Shown here one piece after another: positions 51,236-60,037 of a stretch of 64,000 bases of DNA. Each line of letters opens with the position of its first letter. Positions within the stretch are counted from its first letter, which is position 1. Position numbers and translations under genes: made by a program. The stretch is from Myceligenerans pegani (GTDB taxonomy: Bacteria > Actinomycetota > Actinomycetes > Actinomycetales > Cellulomonadaceae): contig NZ_JADBGR010000043.1 in the NCBI RefSeq assembly GCF_014892515.1, forward strand, positions 1 to 64,000. The letters are read 5' to 3'. Under the pieces are notes generated by a model, which searched no databases, was not told where the DNA came from, and saw only the letters and a program-made list of their open reading frames with translations.

Positions 51236-52152
51236 CGGGCCAGCCTCGGGTCGAGGGCGTCGCGCAGGGCGTCACCGAGCACCACCAGCGCGAGCACCGT
51301 CGCGACCAGGCAGATCAGCGGGGCGAGCAGGATGTGCGGCGCGCCGCCCGTCACCCACTCGGACCCCTGCTCGATCTGGATCCCCCAGCTCGTCGCCGGC
51401 GGACGGACCCCGATGCCCAGGAACGAGAGCACCGCCTCCGCGCTGATCACGCCCGCCACGGACGTGGGCAGCAGCGCGGTGACCGTCCCGATGGCGTTCG
51501 GCAGCACGTGCCGCACCATGATGCGCAGGTCGGAGGCGCCCAGCGAACGGGCGGCGGTGACGTAGTCCAGGTTCTTCGCCTCCAGGGTGCTGGCCCGCAC
51601 GTAGCGGGCGTACGGCATCCAGCCGAACAGGATGAGCACGATCGCCGGGAGCAGGATGACCTCGAACGTCCCGGAGCCCAGGTCGACACCCTGGAACAGC
51701 GACAGCACCAGGAGCGCCGCCAGCAGCAGCGGGATCACCAGGAACACCTCGACGGTCCGCGACACCAGGTAGTCCACCCAGCCGAGGTAGTACCCGGCGA
51801 GCAGGCCGAGCGTGACGCCGATGAACAGCGAGACGCCCACCACGACGACGGCCAGCAGCAGTGACGGCCGGACGCCGTGCACCAGCGTGGCCAGCACGTC
51901 GCACCCGAGGGCGTCGGTGCCCAGCGGATGCGCGCCGCCCCACCCCTGCGGGTCCAGGCGGGCGTCCCGGATCGGGCAGGCCCGCGGGCTCGTGCCGGTG
52001 AACAGCCCCGGGAACGCGGCCATGACCGCGAAGAACAGGATCACCGCCGCCGCGATCACGGTGTCGGGCCGACGGCGGAGCGCGCGCCAGGCGTCGGCCG
52101 CCGGGCGCGCCGGCGCGCGTGCCGCCGTCGTGGGCGTGGAGAGGTCAGTCAT
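51232..52152 (-). CDS. dppC: peptide ABC transporter permease, DppC type
   Basis: A 306-residue permease with an N-terminal OppC-type helix (DTVIAAAVILFFAVMAAFPGLF), the GTDALGCDVLATLVHGVRPSLLLAVV entry motif and five further helices. The coupling EAA-like loop AARSLGASDLRIMVRHVLPNAIG contacts the ATPases. It ends ILLAPLICLVATVLALVVLGDALRDALDPR, the family ending. It overlaps dppB by eight bases and dppD by four. Confidence 0.95.
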   Translation of the reverse strand: MTDLSTPTTAARAPARPAADAWRALRRRPDTVIAAAVILFFAVMAAFPGLFTGTSPRACPIRDARLDPQGWGGAHPLGTDALGCDVLATLVHGVRPSLLLAVVVVGVSLFIGVTLGLLAGYYLGWVDYLVSRTVEVFLVIPLLLAALLVLSLFQGVDLGSGTFEVILLPAIVLILFGWMPYARYVRASTLEAKNLDYVTAARSLGASDLRIMVRHVLPNAIGTVTALLPTSVAGVISAEAVLSFLGIGVRPPATSWGIQIEQGSEWVTGGAPHILLAPLICLVATVLALVVLGDALRDALDPRLAR

Positions 52153-53149
52153 AACGAATCCTCGGGTCGAGCACGGCGTAGGCGATGTCGACGACGATCA
52201 TCACCACCACGGTCACGGCGGCCAGCAGGGTCACGATGCCCAGCACGAGTCCGACGTCGTCGTTCCGGACGGCCTCCCACAGGACGCCGCCCATCCCGTA
52301 GATGTTCATCAGGCCCTCCGTGATCACGGCGCCGCCGAGCGCCTCGGCGAACGTGAGGCCGACGGCGGTGACCACCGGCACCGACGAGTTGCGGACCACG
52401 TGGTGCACGACGACGTGTCGCTCCGCCAGACCCTTCGACCGCGCCGCCCGCACATGATCGCCCTGGTAGGCCTCGAGCTGCCCCGCCCGGACCAGGCGGA
52501 TGAACGCGGCCGACCCGGCCAGGCCCAGCAGGATGCCGGGAACCACCACCGTGGCCCATGGGTGGTCGGCGTCGAACGAGGGCTTGAACCAGTACGGCGG
52601 CCAGCTGTCTTCGCCGAACGTCTCCTCGGCCCACCGGTGCAGCGGCACGGCGACCACGTACCGGTAGACGATCAGCAGCACGAAGACCGGGAAGGCGTCG
52701 ATGAGGACCGACGTCAGCCGGATGCCGTGATCACCGGTCGACCCGCGCCGGCGTGCCGCGACCGAGCCGAGCACCATGCCGAGCGCCAGCCAGGTGATCA
52801 GCACGACGCAGAACAGACGCAGCGTGTTCGGCGCCGCCGCGGCGACGATGTCGGAGACCTCGCGGCCCCGCAGGTTCGTGCCGAAGTCGCCGCGCGCGTA
52901 CTGGCCGAGCCGCTCGACGAACGGGCCGAGGCACGGGTTGCCCACCTGGTCGAAGCACGGGTCGTCGAGGTTGAAACGCTGCTCGACGGCGGCGAGCTGC
53001 GTCGGCGACGCCACCTTGTCCCCGAAGAACGCCTGCGCCGGGTTGCCGTTGAGCTGGATGGCGACCGTGGTGAGCAGATGCAGCAGGAGCATCACGAGCA
53101 GCAGCGTGCCGACAGCCTGCAGCACCCGCCTGGCGATGTAGCGACCCAT
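52145..53149 (-). CDS. dppB: peptide ABC transporter permease, DppB type
   Basis: A 334-residue permease that starts MGRYIARRVLQAVGTLLLVMLLLHLLT, the usual DppB first helix. A long external loop (residues 35-95) has two Cys (DDPCFDQVGNPC) that could form a disulfide. RGREVSDIVAAAAPNTLRLF and the coupling loop ARSKGLAERHVVVHHVVRNSSVPVV are family motifs. It lies three bases after the binding-protein gene. Confidence 0.94.
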   Translation of the reverse strand: MGRYIARRVLQAVGTLLLVMLLLHLLTTVAIQLNGNPAQAFFGDKVASPTQLAAVEQRFNLDDPCFDQVGNPCLGPFVERLGQYARGDFGTNLRGREVSDIVAAAAPNTLRLFCVVLITWLALGMVLGSVAARRRGSTGDHGIRLTSVLIDAFPVFVLLIVYRYVVAVPLHRWAEETFGEDSWPPYWFKPSFDADHPWATVVVPGILLGLAGSAAFIRLVRAGQLEAYQGDHVRAARSKGLAERHVVVHHVVRNSSVPVVTAVGLTFAEALGGAVITEGLMNIYGMGGVLWEAVRNDDVGLVLGIVTLLAAVTVVVMIVVDIAYAVLDPRIRYD

Positions 53150-53152
53150 GGT

Positions 53153-54796
53153 TCAGCCGACCGAGACCTCGATCTCGCGCAGGATCGGCGCGCCCGAGAA
53201 CGGGTTGAGGATCACGTTGTCCAGGCGCTCGCTGTAGTAGGTGGAGCTGAAGCCCCAGCGGAACGGGATGGTCGGGAACTCCTCGGCGAGGATGGCCTCG
53301 GCCTCCTGGTAGAGGGCCACGGACTCGTCGAGCGACGGCGCCGCCGCGGCCTCGTCCAGCTTCGCCTCGAACTCCTCGCTGTACCAGCCCCAGTGCCCCG
53401 CGCCGGGCTCACCCGAGGCGTAGAAGCTGAGGTAGTTCTCGTTCAGCGGGTAGTCCGGGAACCAGTTGTTCCGGAACATGCCGTCGTAGCCCTGCTCCGC
53501 GCGCGTCGTGAAGAAGTCCGGGTCGATGTTGAGCTCGTACGGGATACCCAGCACCTCCTCGACGGAGTTGCCGATCGCGGTGAAGTACTCCACCTCGGCG
53601 TCGTCGTCGCCCAGGCTGATCTGCAGCTTCTCGCCCTCGGGCCATCCGCCGGCCCGCTCCAGCGCGTCGCGGGCGGCCTCGGGGTCGAAGACGCACCACT
53701 CGCAGGTCCCCGCCTCGCCGCCGGGCACACCGCCCGGGACCACCCAGGAGTCGGCCGGAGTCGCCTGGCCGCTGCCGAGCGACGAGATGATGCCCTCGCG
53801 GTCGATCGCCATCGAGATCGCCTTGCGGAACTCGATATCGTTCCAGGGGCCGTCGGTGTAGCCGGAGAAGCCGAGGTACGTCAGGGCGGCGCCGGGGCGC
53901 TCGACGTAGCGCTCGGCGAGCTCGGGATCGTTCCTCGCGGACTCGACCTCCGCCGTCGGCGGGAAGGAGAGGTCGAGGTCACCGGCCTTGAAGTCGGCCC
54001 AGCTCGAGGTCTCGCCCGTGGCGTACTCGGTCCAGTGGATCGCGTCGTAGTCGGGTGTCTCGTCCAGGGTGTAGCCGTCCCACCGCTCGGCGGTCAGCTC
54101 CTGGCTCTGCTGCCACTCGGTCACCTGGAAGGGTCCGTTCCCGATGGGCTGCGTGGCACAGGCCTCGACGTCGTCCAGGCACTCCTGCGCGACCGGGAAG
54201 AAGCCGGTGTAGCCCAGCATCGTGGCGAACCCGGCGAACGGTGAGGTCAGGGTGACCTGGAGCGTCAGCGGGTCGAGGATCTCGAGGCCCGACAGCTCGT
54301 CCGTGGCGCCCTCGGCGGTGATGTTGCCCTCGTCGTCCGTGGTGGGCTGCATCTCGTCGTAGCCCTCGATGATGCCGAAGAAGTAGTTGGAGTACAGGCC
54401 GTTGTCACCGTCGGCCGTGTAGTTCCAGGAACGCGCGAACGCCTCGGCGTCGACGGGTTCGCCGTTCTGGAACTCGAGGTCCGGCTTGATCGTGATGGTC
54501 CAGACCGTGTTCTCCTCGTCCGGCTCGATGGACTCGGCGACGTAGTTGTAGGGCTCGGTGGTCTCCGGGTCGTACCGGACCAGGCCGTCGTAGACGACGT
54601 CGAGCACGCTGATGTTGTCGTAGCTGCCCGCGTCGCCGGGGAACAGGGTCTCCATGTCCTGGCTGATCCAGGTCTCCAGGGTGACCGGTCCGTCGTCGCC
54701 ACCGCCCTCGGTGTCGCTCGGGCTGCAGGAGGCGAGCGTGAGTGCGACGGCGGCCACGCCGGCGGTCGCGGTGATCCTGGTGGTGATCTGCGCCAT
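53153..54796 (-). CDS. dppA: peptide-binding lipoprotein, SBP family 5
   Basis: A 547-residue solute-binding protein. The lipobox is LTLASC (Cys near residue 24). Family 5 features are VTLETWISQDMETLFPGDAGSYDNISVLDVVYDGLVRYD near the N-terminus, WTITIKPDLEFQNGEPVDAEAFARSW, and the middle KAISMAIDREGI segment. It would be anchored outside the membrane and deliver a peptide or similar ligand to DppBC. It opens the seven-gene operon; a 20-bp near-perfect palindrome lies 13 bases upstream of its ATG. ATG 54796 places the signal peptide correctly. Confidence 0.94.
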   Translation of the reverse strand: MAQITTRITATAGVAAVALTLASCSPSDTEGGGDDGPVTLETWISQDMETLFPGDAGSYDNISVLDVVYDGLVRYDPETTEPYNYVAESIEPDEENTVWTITIKPDLEFQNGEPVDAEAFARSWNYTADGDNGLYSNYFFGIIEGYDEMQPTTDDEGNITAEGATDELSGLEILDPLTLQVTLTSPFAGFATMLGYTGFFPVAQECLDDVEACATQPIGNGPFQVTEWQQSQELTAERWDGYTLDETPDYDAIHWTEYATGETSSWADFKAGDLDLSFPPTAEVESARNDPELAERYVERPGAALTYLGFSGYTDGPWNDIEFRKAISMAIDREGIISSLGSGQATPADSWVVPGGVPGGEAGTCEWCVFDPEAARDALERAGGWPEGEKLQISLGDDDAEVEYFTAIGNSVEEVLGIPYELNIDPDFFTTRAEQGYDGMFRNNWFPDYPLNENYLSFYASGEPGAGHWGWYSEEFEAKLDEAAAAPSLDESVALYQEAEAILAEEFPTIPFRWGFSSTYYSERLDNVILNPFSGAPILREIEVSVG

Positions 54797-54809
54797 ACCG
54801 GTAACTTTG

Positions 54810-54829
54810 GCATGAGTGCGCACTTATGC
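54810..54829. promoter_or_regulatory. operator-like palindrome of the peptide operon
   Basis: GCATGAGTGCGCACTTATGC is symmetric except for one pair, with a perfect AGTGCGCACT core. It sits between the promoter region and the dppA start, where a bound repressor would block transcription. No regulator gene is adjacent. Confidence 0.6.
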
Positions 54830-54931
54830 AAGTAAAAGCTGGGTAACGGTGCGCCGGGCGCGGGCCTGGCCGGCGCGATGCCGAGGCGGCGACCCGCTCG
54901 TGCGGGCCGCCGCCCCGGCGGTGTGGTGCGG

Positions 54932-54973
54932 TGCCGAGGTAGCGGGGCGATGAGGCAGCCCGCTACCTCGGCA
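54932..54973 (-). terminator. strong hairpin terminator after the xylanase gene
   Basis: TGCCGAGGTAGCGGG and CCCGCTACCTCGGCA are perfect 15-bp arms around 12 bases, beginning 18 bases past the xylanase stop. It separates the xylanase transcript from the peptide operon. Confidence 0.85.
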
Positions 54974-54991
54974 GATCGGGGATCGGCGGCG

Positions 54992-57900
54992 TCAGCGCCA
55001 GGGCCACTGCCAGAAGGGCGGCAGCCAGCCCCAGATCCACGGCCAGGGGCTCCGATGCCGGACGGTGACCGGCTCCGAGGCGGCCGTGACCGGGTCGTAG
55101 CCCTCGGCCTCGGCGGCGACCTCCACGGTCAGCTCGTGTCCGGCGTCCCACGGCTTGACCTTGTAGGTCTTGCCGGTTCCCGAGTGCTTCGGGTGGGGGT
55201 GCCCGGCGATCGGCTCGCCGTCGCGCAGCCACTGGTAGGTGAACGTGACGCCGTCGACCGACCACTCGCCGGGTTCGGCCGTGAGTGTCCGGCCCGGGCG
55301 CGCCTTCCCGGTGATCTCCGGCGGCGCGGTGTTCCGGATCCCCGGCGCCTCGACGAGCCGGCCCACGCCCCAGTGCGCCGTGGACTGGTAGCCGGCCCCG
55401 GTCGGGTCGGCCCAGTTGCGGATCGCGGTCCGGGCGCCGTCGGTGGCGTCGTTCACCTGGAAGTCCAGGCCGTGGAACGTACCGAGACCGCCGTACTCCA
55501 GCAGGTCGATCGCGGCTTCGACGACGTAGCCGCCCTCGACCTGCCGCACGGCCGACGTCAGGCGCGCGGCTTGGTCCGCCTCGTCGCCCGTGCCGAACGA
55601 CACCACGTTCTCGGCCGAGATCCGGATCTGCGTGTCGTCGGCGCGGTAGCCGCCGTTCTTCGCGTTGCCGGCGTCGACGTAGATCTCCACGGAGTCCTGG
55701 ATCCACGGGTCGGAGCCCGTCACGTCGATCACCGGGTCGGCCACGTCGGCCAGCACGTACAGCGTGCTGTCCTGCCACGTGGTCGACACGGTAGCTTCCG
55801 CGCCGTCCTCGCCCTGGATCGCCTTGGCGGTCACCACCGGCTCGCCTGCCTCGTAGGCCGCATCGGCCACGCCGTCGATCACCGGGGCCGTCGTCGCCTC
55901 GGGGATCTCCGTCCAGGAAAGCTCCTCGACGAGCGTCAGCGTGCCGAGCGCGCCGGGCGAGTTCCACGCCCCGGCGTCCTCGCCGCCGTCGGACACCCGC
56001 ACGTCGAGGCCGAGCGTGTCGCCCTCGGCGGCGGCCTCCAGCGGCAGCCGGACGACGACGTCGTAGCCGCCGTCGCGTTCGGATGCCACCGCGTCCGCGT
56101 CGCCGGCTCCGTCGCGGGCGATCGTGTAGCTCGTCTCGCCCAGCGCGAGGGTCACCGCGTCCTCCGAGGCCGTGGTGTCGTCCACCGACACGTAGGCGGT
56201 CAGGTGGTCGGGCGCCCAGCGGAGCTGGAACGCGGCGCTCCCGTCGGCGGCCGTGAACGTGTGCAGCGGGAGCTTGTCCCACTCCAGGGAACTCGTCGCC
56301 CCCTCGACCAGCGGCACGTCACCGGCGAACACGTCCGCCGTGCGGAGCTTGGCGGGCAGCTCGCCGTCGGCCGCCCCGTGGTACGCGGGCTTCGCCTGGT
56401 AGGCGTCGTCGAACAGGAGCGGCGCGCCGCTGTCGACCCGCCACGAGCGGCCGTCGGTCAGGCCCCAGACGGTGACGCCGTACATTCCGGCGGAGTGCTC
56501 CCGGAACACCCGGAACGCGTCGCGGTAGTAGTAGCCCTGCTCGATCAGGGAAGCCTGCGTCACCGGCGTGCCCGTCGTGACGTCCAGCTCCGTGACGGCC
56601 TGCGTCACGGGCAGGCCGGCGAACCGGTCCAGGGCCGTCTCCAGCGCGCTGACCGGCATCGACAGGTTCACGTGGAACTGGTGCCCGACGCCGTCCACCG
56701 GCACGCCGCGCGCCAGCAGGCGCTCCACGAGCGCGAGGTACCGGTCCTGCTTGCCCGACTGCTCGGTGTTGTAGTCGTTGATGAACAGCGCCACGGGCCG
56801 CTCCGCGACGGTGTCCGACGGCGGGGCGGCGTACGTCTCGTTGAACGCCTCGTCCGCGTACTCGAACGCCCGGTCGACGAAGTCCTCGCCGAGGATGCGA
56901 TACCACTCCGAGCGGCGCATGCCGTCGGCGTGCTCCCCGCTGTCGGAGATGACCTCGTTCACCACGTCCCAGGCGACCAGCGGATTCGTGTCGGAGCCGA
57001 AGGGCCCGTAGTCCGCGGCGAGGTTCTCCGCGACGGCGAAGATGTGCGTCCGCAGGCGCTCGGACAGGATCTCGCGGCCCGCGGCGTCCGCCGGGAGGGG
57101 GTCGCCGGCGTCGTCCTGGAAGAACCGGTCCGGGGTCTGGCTGTGCCAGGCGAGGACGTGACCGTAGACGCGCAGGTCCTGCGCCGCCGCGAAGTCCATG
57201 AGGGCCGTGGCGTCGGGGTGGCGGCGGAAGTTCCCGTCGGCGTCGTACCAGGCCTCGGGCTTCATGTGGTTCTCGGGCGTGAGCTGGTCGAAGTGGTGCG
57301 TCGTCAGCTCCGCGGCCGGACCCGTGGTCTCCCGCGCGTCGATCGCCACGCCGACCGGGAAGTCCGTCGTCTCGCGGAGCGGCGTGAGGTCCTCGACGAC
57401 GGGCGGCTCCGGGATCGAGATCTCGATGTCGTCCACGTACCAGTCGCTGAGGTTCTCACCGTTGTAGGCGGTCTCGAGGTAGAGCAGGGCGTCGTCGGCG
57501 GACGGCATCGTGAAGCTCGCGGTGACCCGCTGCCACGACGTGCTCGACATGCCGTCGAACTGCCCGAGCGTGTCGTACGTCGTCTCGCCGCCGCTGGTGT
57601 GCGCGAGGCTGAGCCAGATGTCACCCGGCGCGGCGCCGTCGGCGAAGCGGACCCACGCGGACACGTCGTAGGTGACGCCCGCCCGGAGGGTCTCCGTCAC
57701 GTCGAGGCCGATCCCGTCGCCCGTGTTCTCCCGGTTCGTGATCCCGGCCGAGTAGGTCGACTCGTGGGCGTAGGCTTCCGTGACCGCCACGTCGAAGCCG
57801 CTGCCGTCCGCGCCGTTGCGCGGTCCCCAGCCGCCGAGCGTGCCGTCCTCGAAGTCGGTGGTCAGCACCGGGCCCGACGCCGGGGGAGTGCCCTGCGGGA

Positions 57901-59164
57901 ACACGAACTCCCAGCCGTCGGCGAGTCGTTCGGTCACCACGGTCCGGACCGCGGCGAGCGTTCCGGAGCGGTCGCCGCCGCCGTCGTGCGCGAGCACGAG
58001 CTCGCCCGGCACCATCGCGGCGCGCAGGTTCTCCGTGAGGGTGGCCTCGTCCTGCGTCTCCCAGTCCGCGATCGTGTTGCGCACGTCGAGCGGCTGCATG
58101 CCCAGCTCGACGGCGGCCTCGGGCGTCACGCCCCAGGAGCCGTTCGGCGCGCGCCAGAACGGGACCTTCTGGTTCGGGTTCCCCAGCGCCTGCCGGATGA
58201 TCCGCAGGTTCTCGACCATGTCCGCACGCACCTGGTCGGCGGTCCAGCCGCCCATGTCGGCGTAGCCGGTCGAGTGGTTGCACAGCACGTGGCCCTCGTC
58301 GACGATCCGGCGCAGGATCTCGGCGCCGCCGTCGGCCTGGACGTTCTGGCCGATGACGCAGAACACGGCGCGGAGATCGTGCTCCGCGAGGAAGTCCAGC
58401 AGGGCGGGAGTGGTGCCGGGGTTCGGGCCGTCGTCGAACGTGAGGGCGGAGACGTCGCCGGTGCCGTCCGCGAGGTAGGCGGGCGTGGGCACCGGGTCGA
58501 TCGCGCCGCCGGGGGCGGTGCCCGGGTTGCTTCCGCTGTCCTCGCTGGTCACGAGGATGTCGTCGACCATGATCGTGTACGGCCCGTCCTGGTCGGTGCT
58601 GCCGATGTACGCCTGGAGGGCGGCGGGGTCGGCGTCGGCCGCCGCGGTGAAGGAGCCGGTGACGGTGGTCCACTCGGCCGTGACGGTGGTGTTGCCGATC
58701 CAGTCGTAGTCCGGCTTCATGACGAAGCGGACGCCGGTGGAGGCCGGCTCGGTCCCGCCGCCGGCGGCGGGGGCGATGCGCGCGCGCATCGAGAAGTCGT
58801 AGGTGGTGCCCGCCTCGAAGATGCCGGTGGGGGACTGGATGCCCTCGTAGTCGGCGGCGCGGGTGATGGACAGGACGTTGTTGCCGGCGTCGTCCGGGTC
58901 GGGGACCACGTCGAGTGTGGCGCTTCCCGAGGCGGTCCAGGCGCCGGTGGTGCCGTCGGTGAAGTCGGCCTCGGTGACGGTGACGGGCTCGGCGGCGGCC
59001 GGTGACGTGAGGGCGACGGTGGCCGCGGTGCCCGTGAGCGCGAGTGTCGCGGCCGTGACGGCGGCGGTCGCGCGGCGGGTGGTGCGGGCTGGAGGTGGCG
59101 GTGGTGCCGGTGCTGGTGCCGGTGTGAAACGATTTCTGAGTGTGAAACGATTTCGATCGAACAT
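54992..59164 (-). CDS. multidomain secreted CE4 deacetylase-GH10 xylanase with CBMs
   Basis: A 1390-residue exported enzyme. A signal peptide with twin Arg ends near residue 57 (TSPAAAEP). A CBM4_9-like domain (about 60-190) precedes a CE4/NodB domain with LTFDDGPNPGTTP (near 240), NHSTGYADM, FWRAPNGSWG and LAHDGGGDRSG. A second CBM4_9-like domain (about 440-580) leads to the GH10 barrel (about 600-915) with acid/base Glu in AWDVVNEVI (near 735) and nucleophile Glu in VTELDV (near 858). A degenerate and a full CBM9 (about 1090-1265), an Ig-like module and a Trp-rich tail end the protein. It should cleave and deacetylate xylan. ATG 59164 follows AAGGGAGCG; ATG 59215 is less likely. Confidence 0.93.
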   Translation of the reverse strand: MFDRNRFTLRNRFTPAPAPAPPPPPARTTRRATAAVTAATLALTGTAATVALTSPAAAEPVTVTEADFTDGTTGAWTASGSATLDVVPDPDDAGNNVLSITRAADYEGIQSPTGIFEAGTTYDFSMRARIAPAAGGGTEPASTGVRFVMKPDYDWIGNTTVTAEWTTVTGSFTAAADADPAALQAYIGSTDQDGPYTIMVDDILVTSEDSGSNPGTAPGGAIDPVPTPAYLADGTGDVSALTFDDGPNPGTTPALLDFLAEHDLRAVFCVIGQNVQADGGAEILRRIVDEGHVLCNHSTGYADMGGWTADQVRADMVENLRIIRQALGNPNQKVPFWRAPNGSWGVTPEAAVELGMQPLDVRNTIADWETQDEATLTENLRAAMVPGELVLAHDGGGDRSGTLAAVRTVVTERLADGWEFVFPQGTPPASGPVLTTDFEDGTLGGWGPRNGADGSGFDVAVTEAYAHESTYSAGITNRENTGDGIGLDVTETLRAGVTYDVSAWVRFADGAAPGDIWLSLAHTSGGETTYDTLGQFDGMSSTSWQRVTASFTMPSADDALLYLETAYNGENLSDWYVDDIEISIPEPPVVEDLTPLRETTDFPVGVAIDARETTGPAAELTTHHFDQLTPENHMKPEAWYDADGNFRRHPDATALMDFAAAQDLRVYGHVLAWHSQTPDRFFQDDAGDPLPADAAGREILSERLRTHIFAVAENLAADYGPFGSDTNPLVAWDVVNEVISDSGEHADGMRRSEWYRILGEDFVDRAFEYADEAFNETYAAPPSDTVAERPVALFINDYNTEQSGKQDRYLALVERLLARGVPVDGVGHQFHVNLSMPVSALETALDRFAGLPVTQAVTELDVTTGTPVTQASLIEQGYYYRDAFRVFREHSAGMYGVTVWGLTDGRSWRVDSGAPLLFDDAYQAKPAYHGAADGELPAKLRTADVFAGDVPLVEGATSSLEWDKLPLHTFTAADGSAAFQLRWAPDHLTAYVSVDDTTASEDAVTLALGETSYTIARDGAGDADAVASERDGGYDVVVRLPLEAAAEGDTLGLDVRVSDGGEDAGAWNSPGALGTLTLVEELSWTEIPEATTAPVIDGVADAAYEAGEPVVTAKAIQGEDGAEATVSTTWQDSTLYVLADVADPVIDVTGSDPWIQDSVEIYVDAGNAKNGGYRADDTQIRISAENVVSFGTGDEADQAARLTSAVRQVEGGYVVEAAIDLLEYGGLGTFHGLDFQVNDATDGARTAIRNWADPTGAGYQSTAHWGVGRLVEAPGIRNTAPPEITGKARPGRTLTAEPGEWSVDGVTFTYQWLRDGEPIAGHPHPKHSGTGKTYKVKPWDAGHELTVEVAAEAEGYDPVTAASEPVTVRHRSPWPWIWGWLPPFWQWPWR
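59123..59154. promoter_or_regulatory. tandem GAAA-N3-TTTC repeats at the xylanase start
   Basis: TGTGAAACGATTTC occurs twice, starts 18 bp apart, inside codons 4-14 of the xylanase gene. Each contains GAAA-CGA-TTTC, similar in kind to the GAAA/TTTC dyads known upstream of Streptomyces xylanase genes. They may be repressor sites within the reading frame. Confidence 0.5.
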
Positions 59165-59278
59165 TCGAGGCGCTCCCTTGCGCAGTCCGGGTGCTATGGG
59201 CGTGATGGTAGCCACACCGGGGGGAGCGAGGCCAGCCGCAGCGGGGGTGATTCCACTGCGGCGGCCGCGCCGGTGGGC

Positions 59279-59956
59279 TCAGGCGCCCGTCAGCTCCTTG
59301 AGCCTGCCCTTCGCGATCCGGATGCGGCGCGGGGTGCGCGCCGCCACCGCGGAGTCGTGCGTGACCATGACCAGCGTCAGGCCCTGTTCCTTCCACAGGC
59401 CCTCAAGCAGGTCGATGATCTCGTCGCGGGTGTCCTCGTCGAGATTTCCCGTCGGCTCGTCGGCGAGCAACACGGTCGGGTTCTTCACCAGCGCCCGCGC
59501 GATCGCGACACGCTGCTGCTGCCCGCCCGACAGCTCGTCCGGCAGGTGGTCCGCCCGCTCGCCCAGCCCCACCGACTCCAGGGCGTCCAGTGCCCGCCGC
59601 GCCCGCTCCTCCTTCGTCATGCCCGCGGGCACGAGCGCCGTCTCGACGTTCTCCTGCGCCGTCAGCGTGGGGATGAGGTTGAAGTTCTGGAACACGAACC
59701 CGACGGTCTCGGCCCGGACCCGGGTGAGCCCGGCGTCGTTCATCGTGGCCAGGTCCTTCCCGTCCAGCACCACGCTGCCCGACGTCGGCCGGTCCAGCCC
59801 GCCCAGCGCCTGGAGCAGCGTGGACTTCCCGCCTCCGGTCGGCCCTTGGACGGACAGCAGCTCGCCGTCCTCGATCCGCAGGGACACGTCGCGCAGCGCG
59901 TGCACGGTCCGCTTCCCCTGGGTGTAGGTCTTGGTCAGCTTCTCGATCTGATACAT
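59279..59956 (-). CDS. MacB/LolD-like ABC transporter ATPase
   Basis: A 225-residue ATPase. Walker A is GPTGGGKSTLLQALGG, Q-loop VFQNFNLIPTLTAQENV, signature LSGGQQQRVAIARAL, Walker B LLADEPTGNLDEDT and switch His in VMVTHDSAVA. This short form with NLDE is typical of type VII (MacB/LolD) systems. ATG 59956 (or GTG one codon earlier) follows GAAGGC. The FtsX-like permease gene upstream on the same strand, 81 bases away, is its partner. Confidence 0.93.
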   Translation of the reverse strand: MYQIEKLTKTYTQGKRTVHALRDVSLRIEDGELLSVQGPTGGGKSTLLQALGGLDRPTSGSVVLDGKDLATMNDAGLTRVRAETVGFVFQNFNLIPTLTAQENVETALVPAGMTKEERARRALDALESVGLGERADHLPDELSGGQQQRVAIARALVKNPTVLLADEPTGNLDEDTRDEIIDLLEGLWKEQGLTLVMVTHDSAVAARTPRRIRIAKGRLKELTGA

Positions 59957-60037
59957 CACATGCCTTCTCTCGTTGTCCGACGACGTGCTGTGGTCCGCGG
60001 GTCCGTGACCTGCCGGTCGGCCACGCGTGGACCGAAC

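Noticed and set aside
54878-59005. An open plus-strand frame of about 1375 codons opposite the xylanase
   Set aside because: The minus strand encodes clear CE4, GH10 and CBM9 motifs; the plus frame is low-complexity Arg/Val/Gly sequence.
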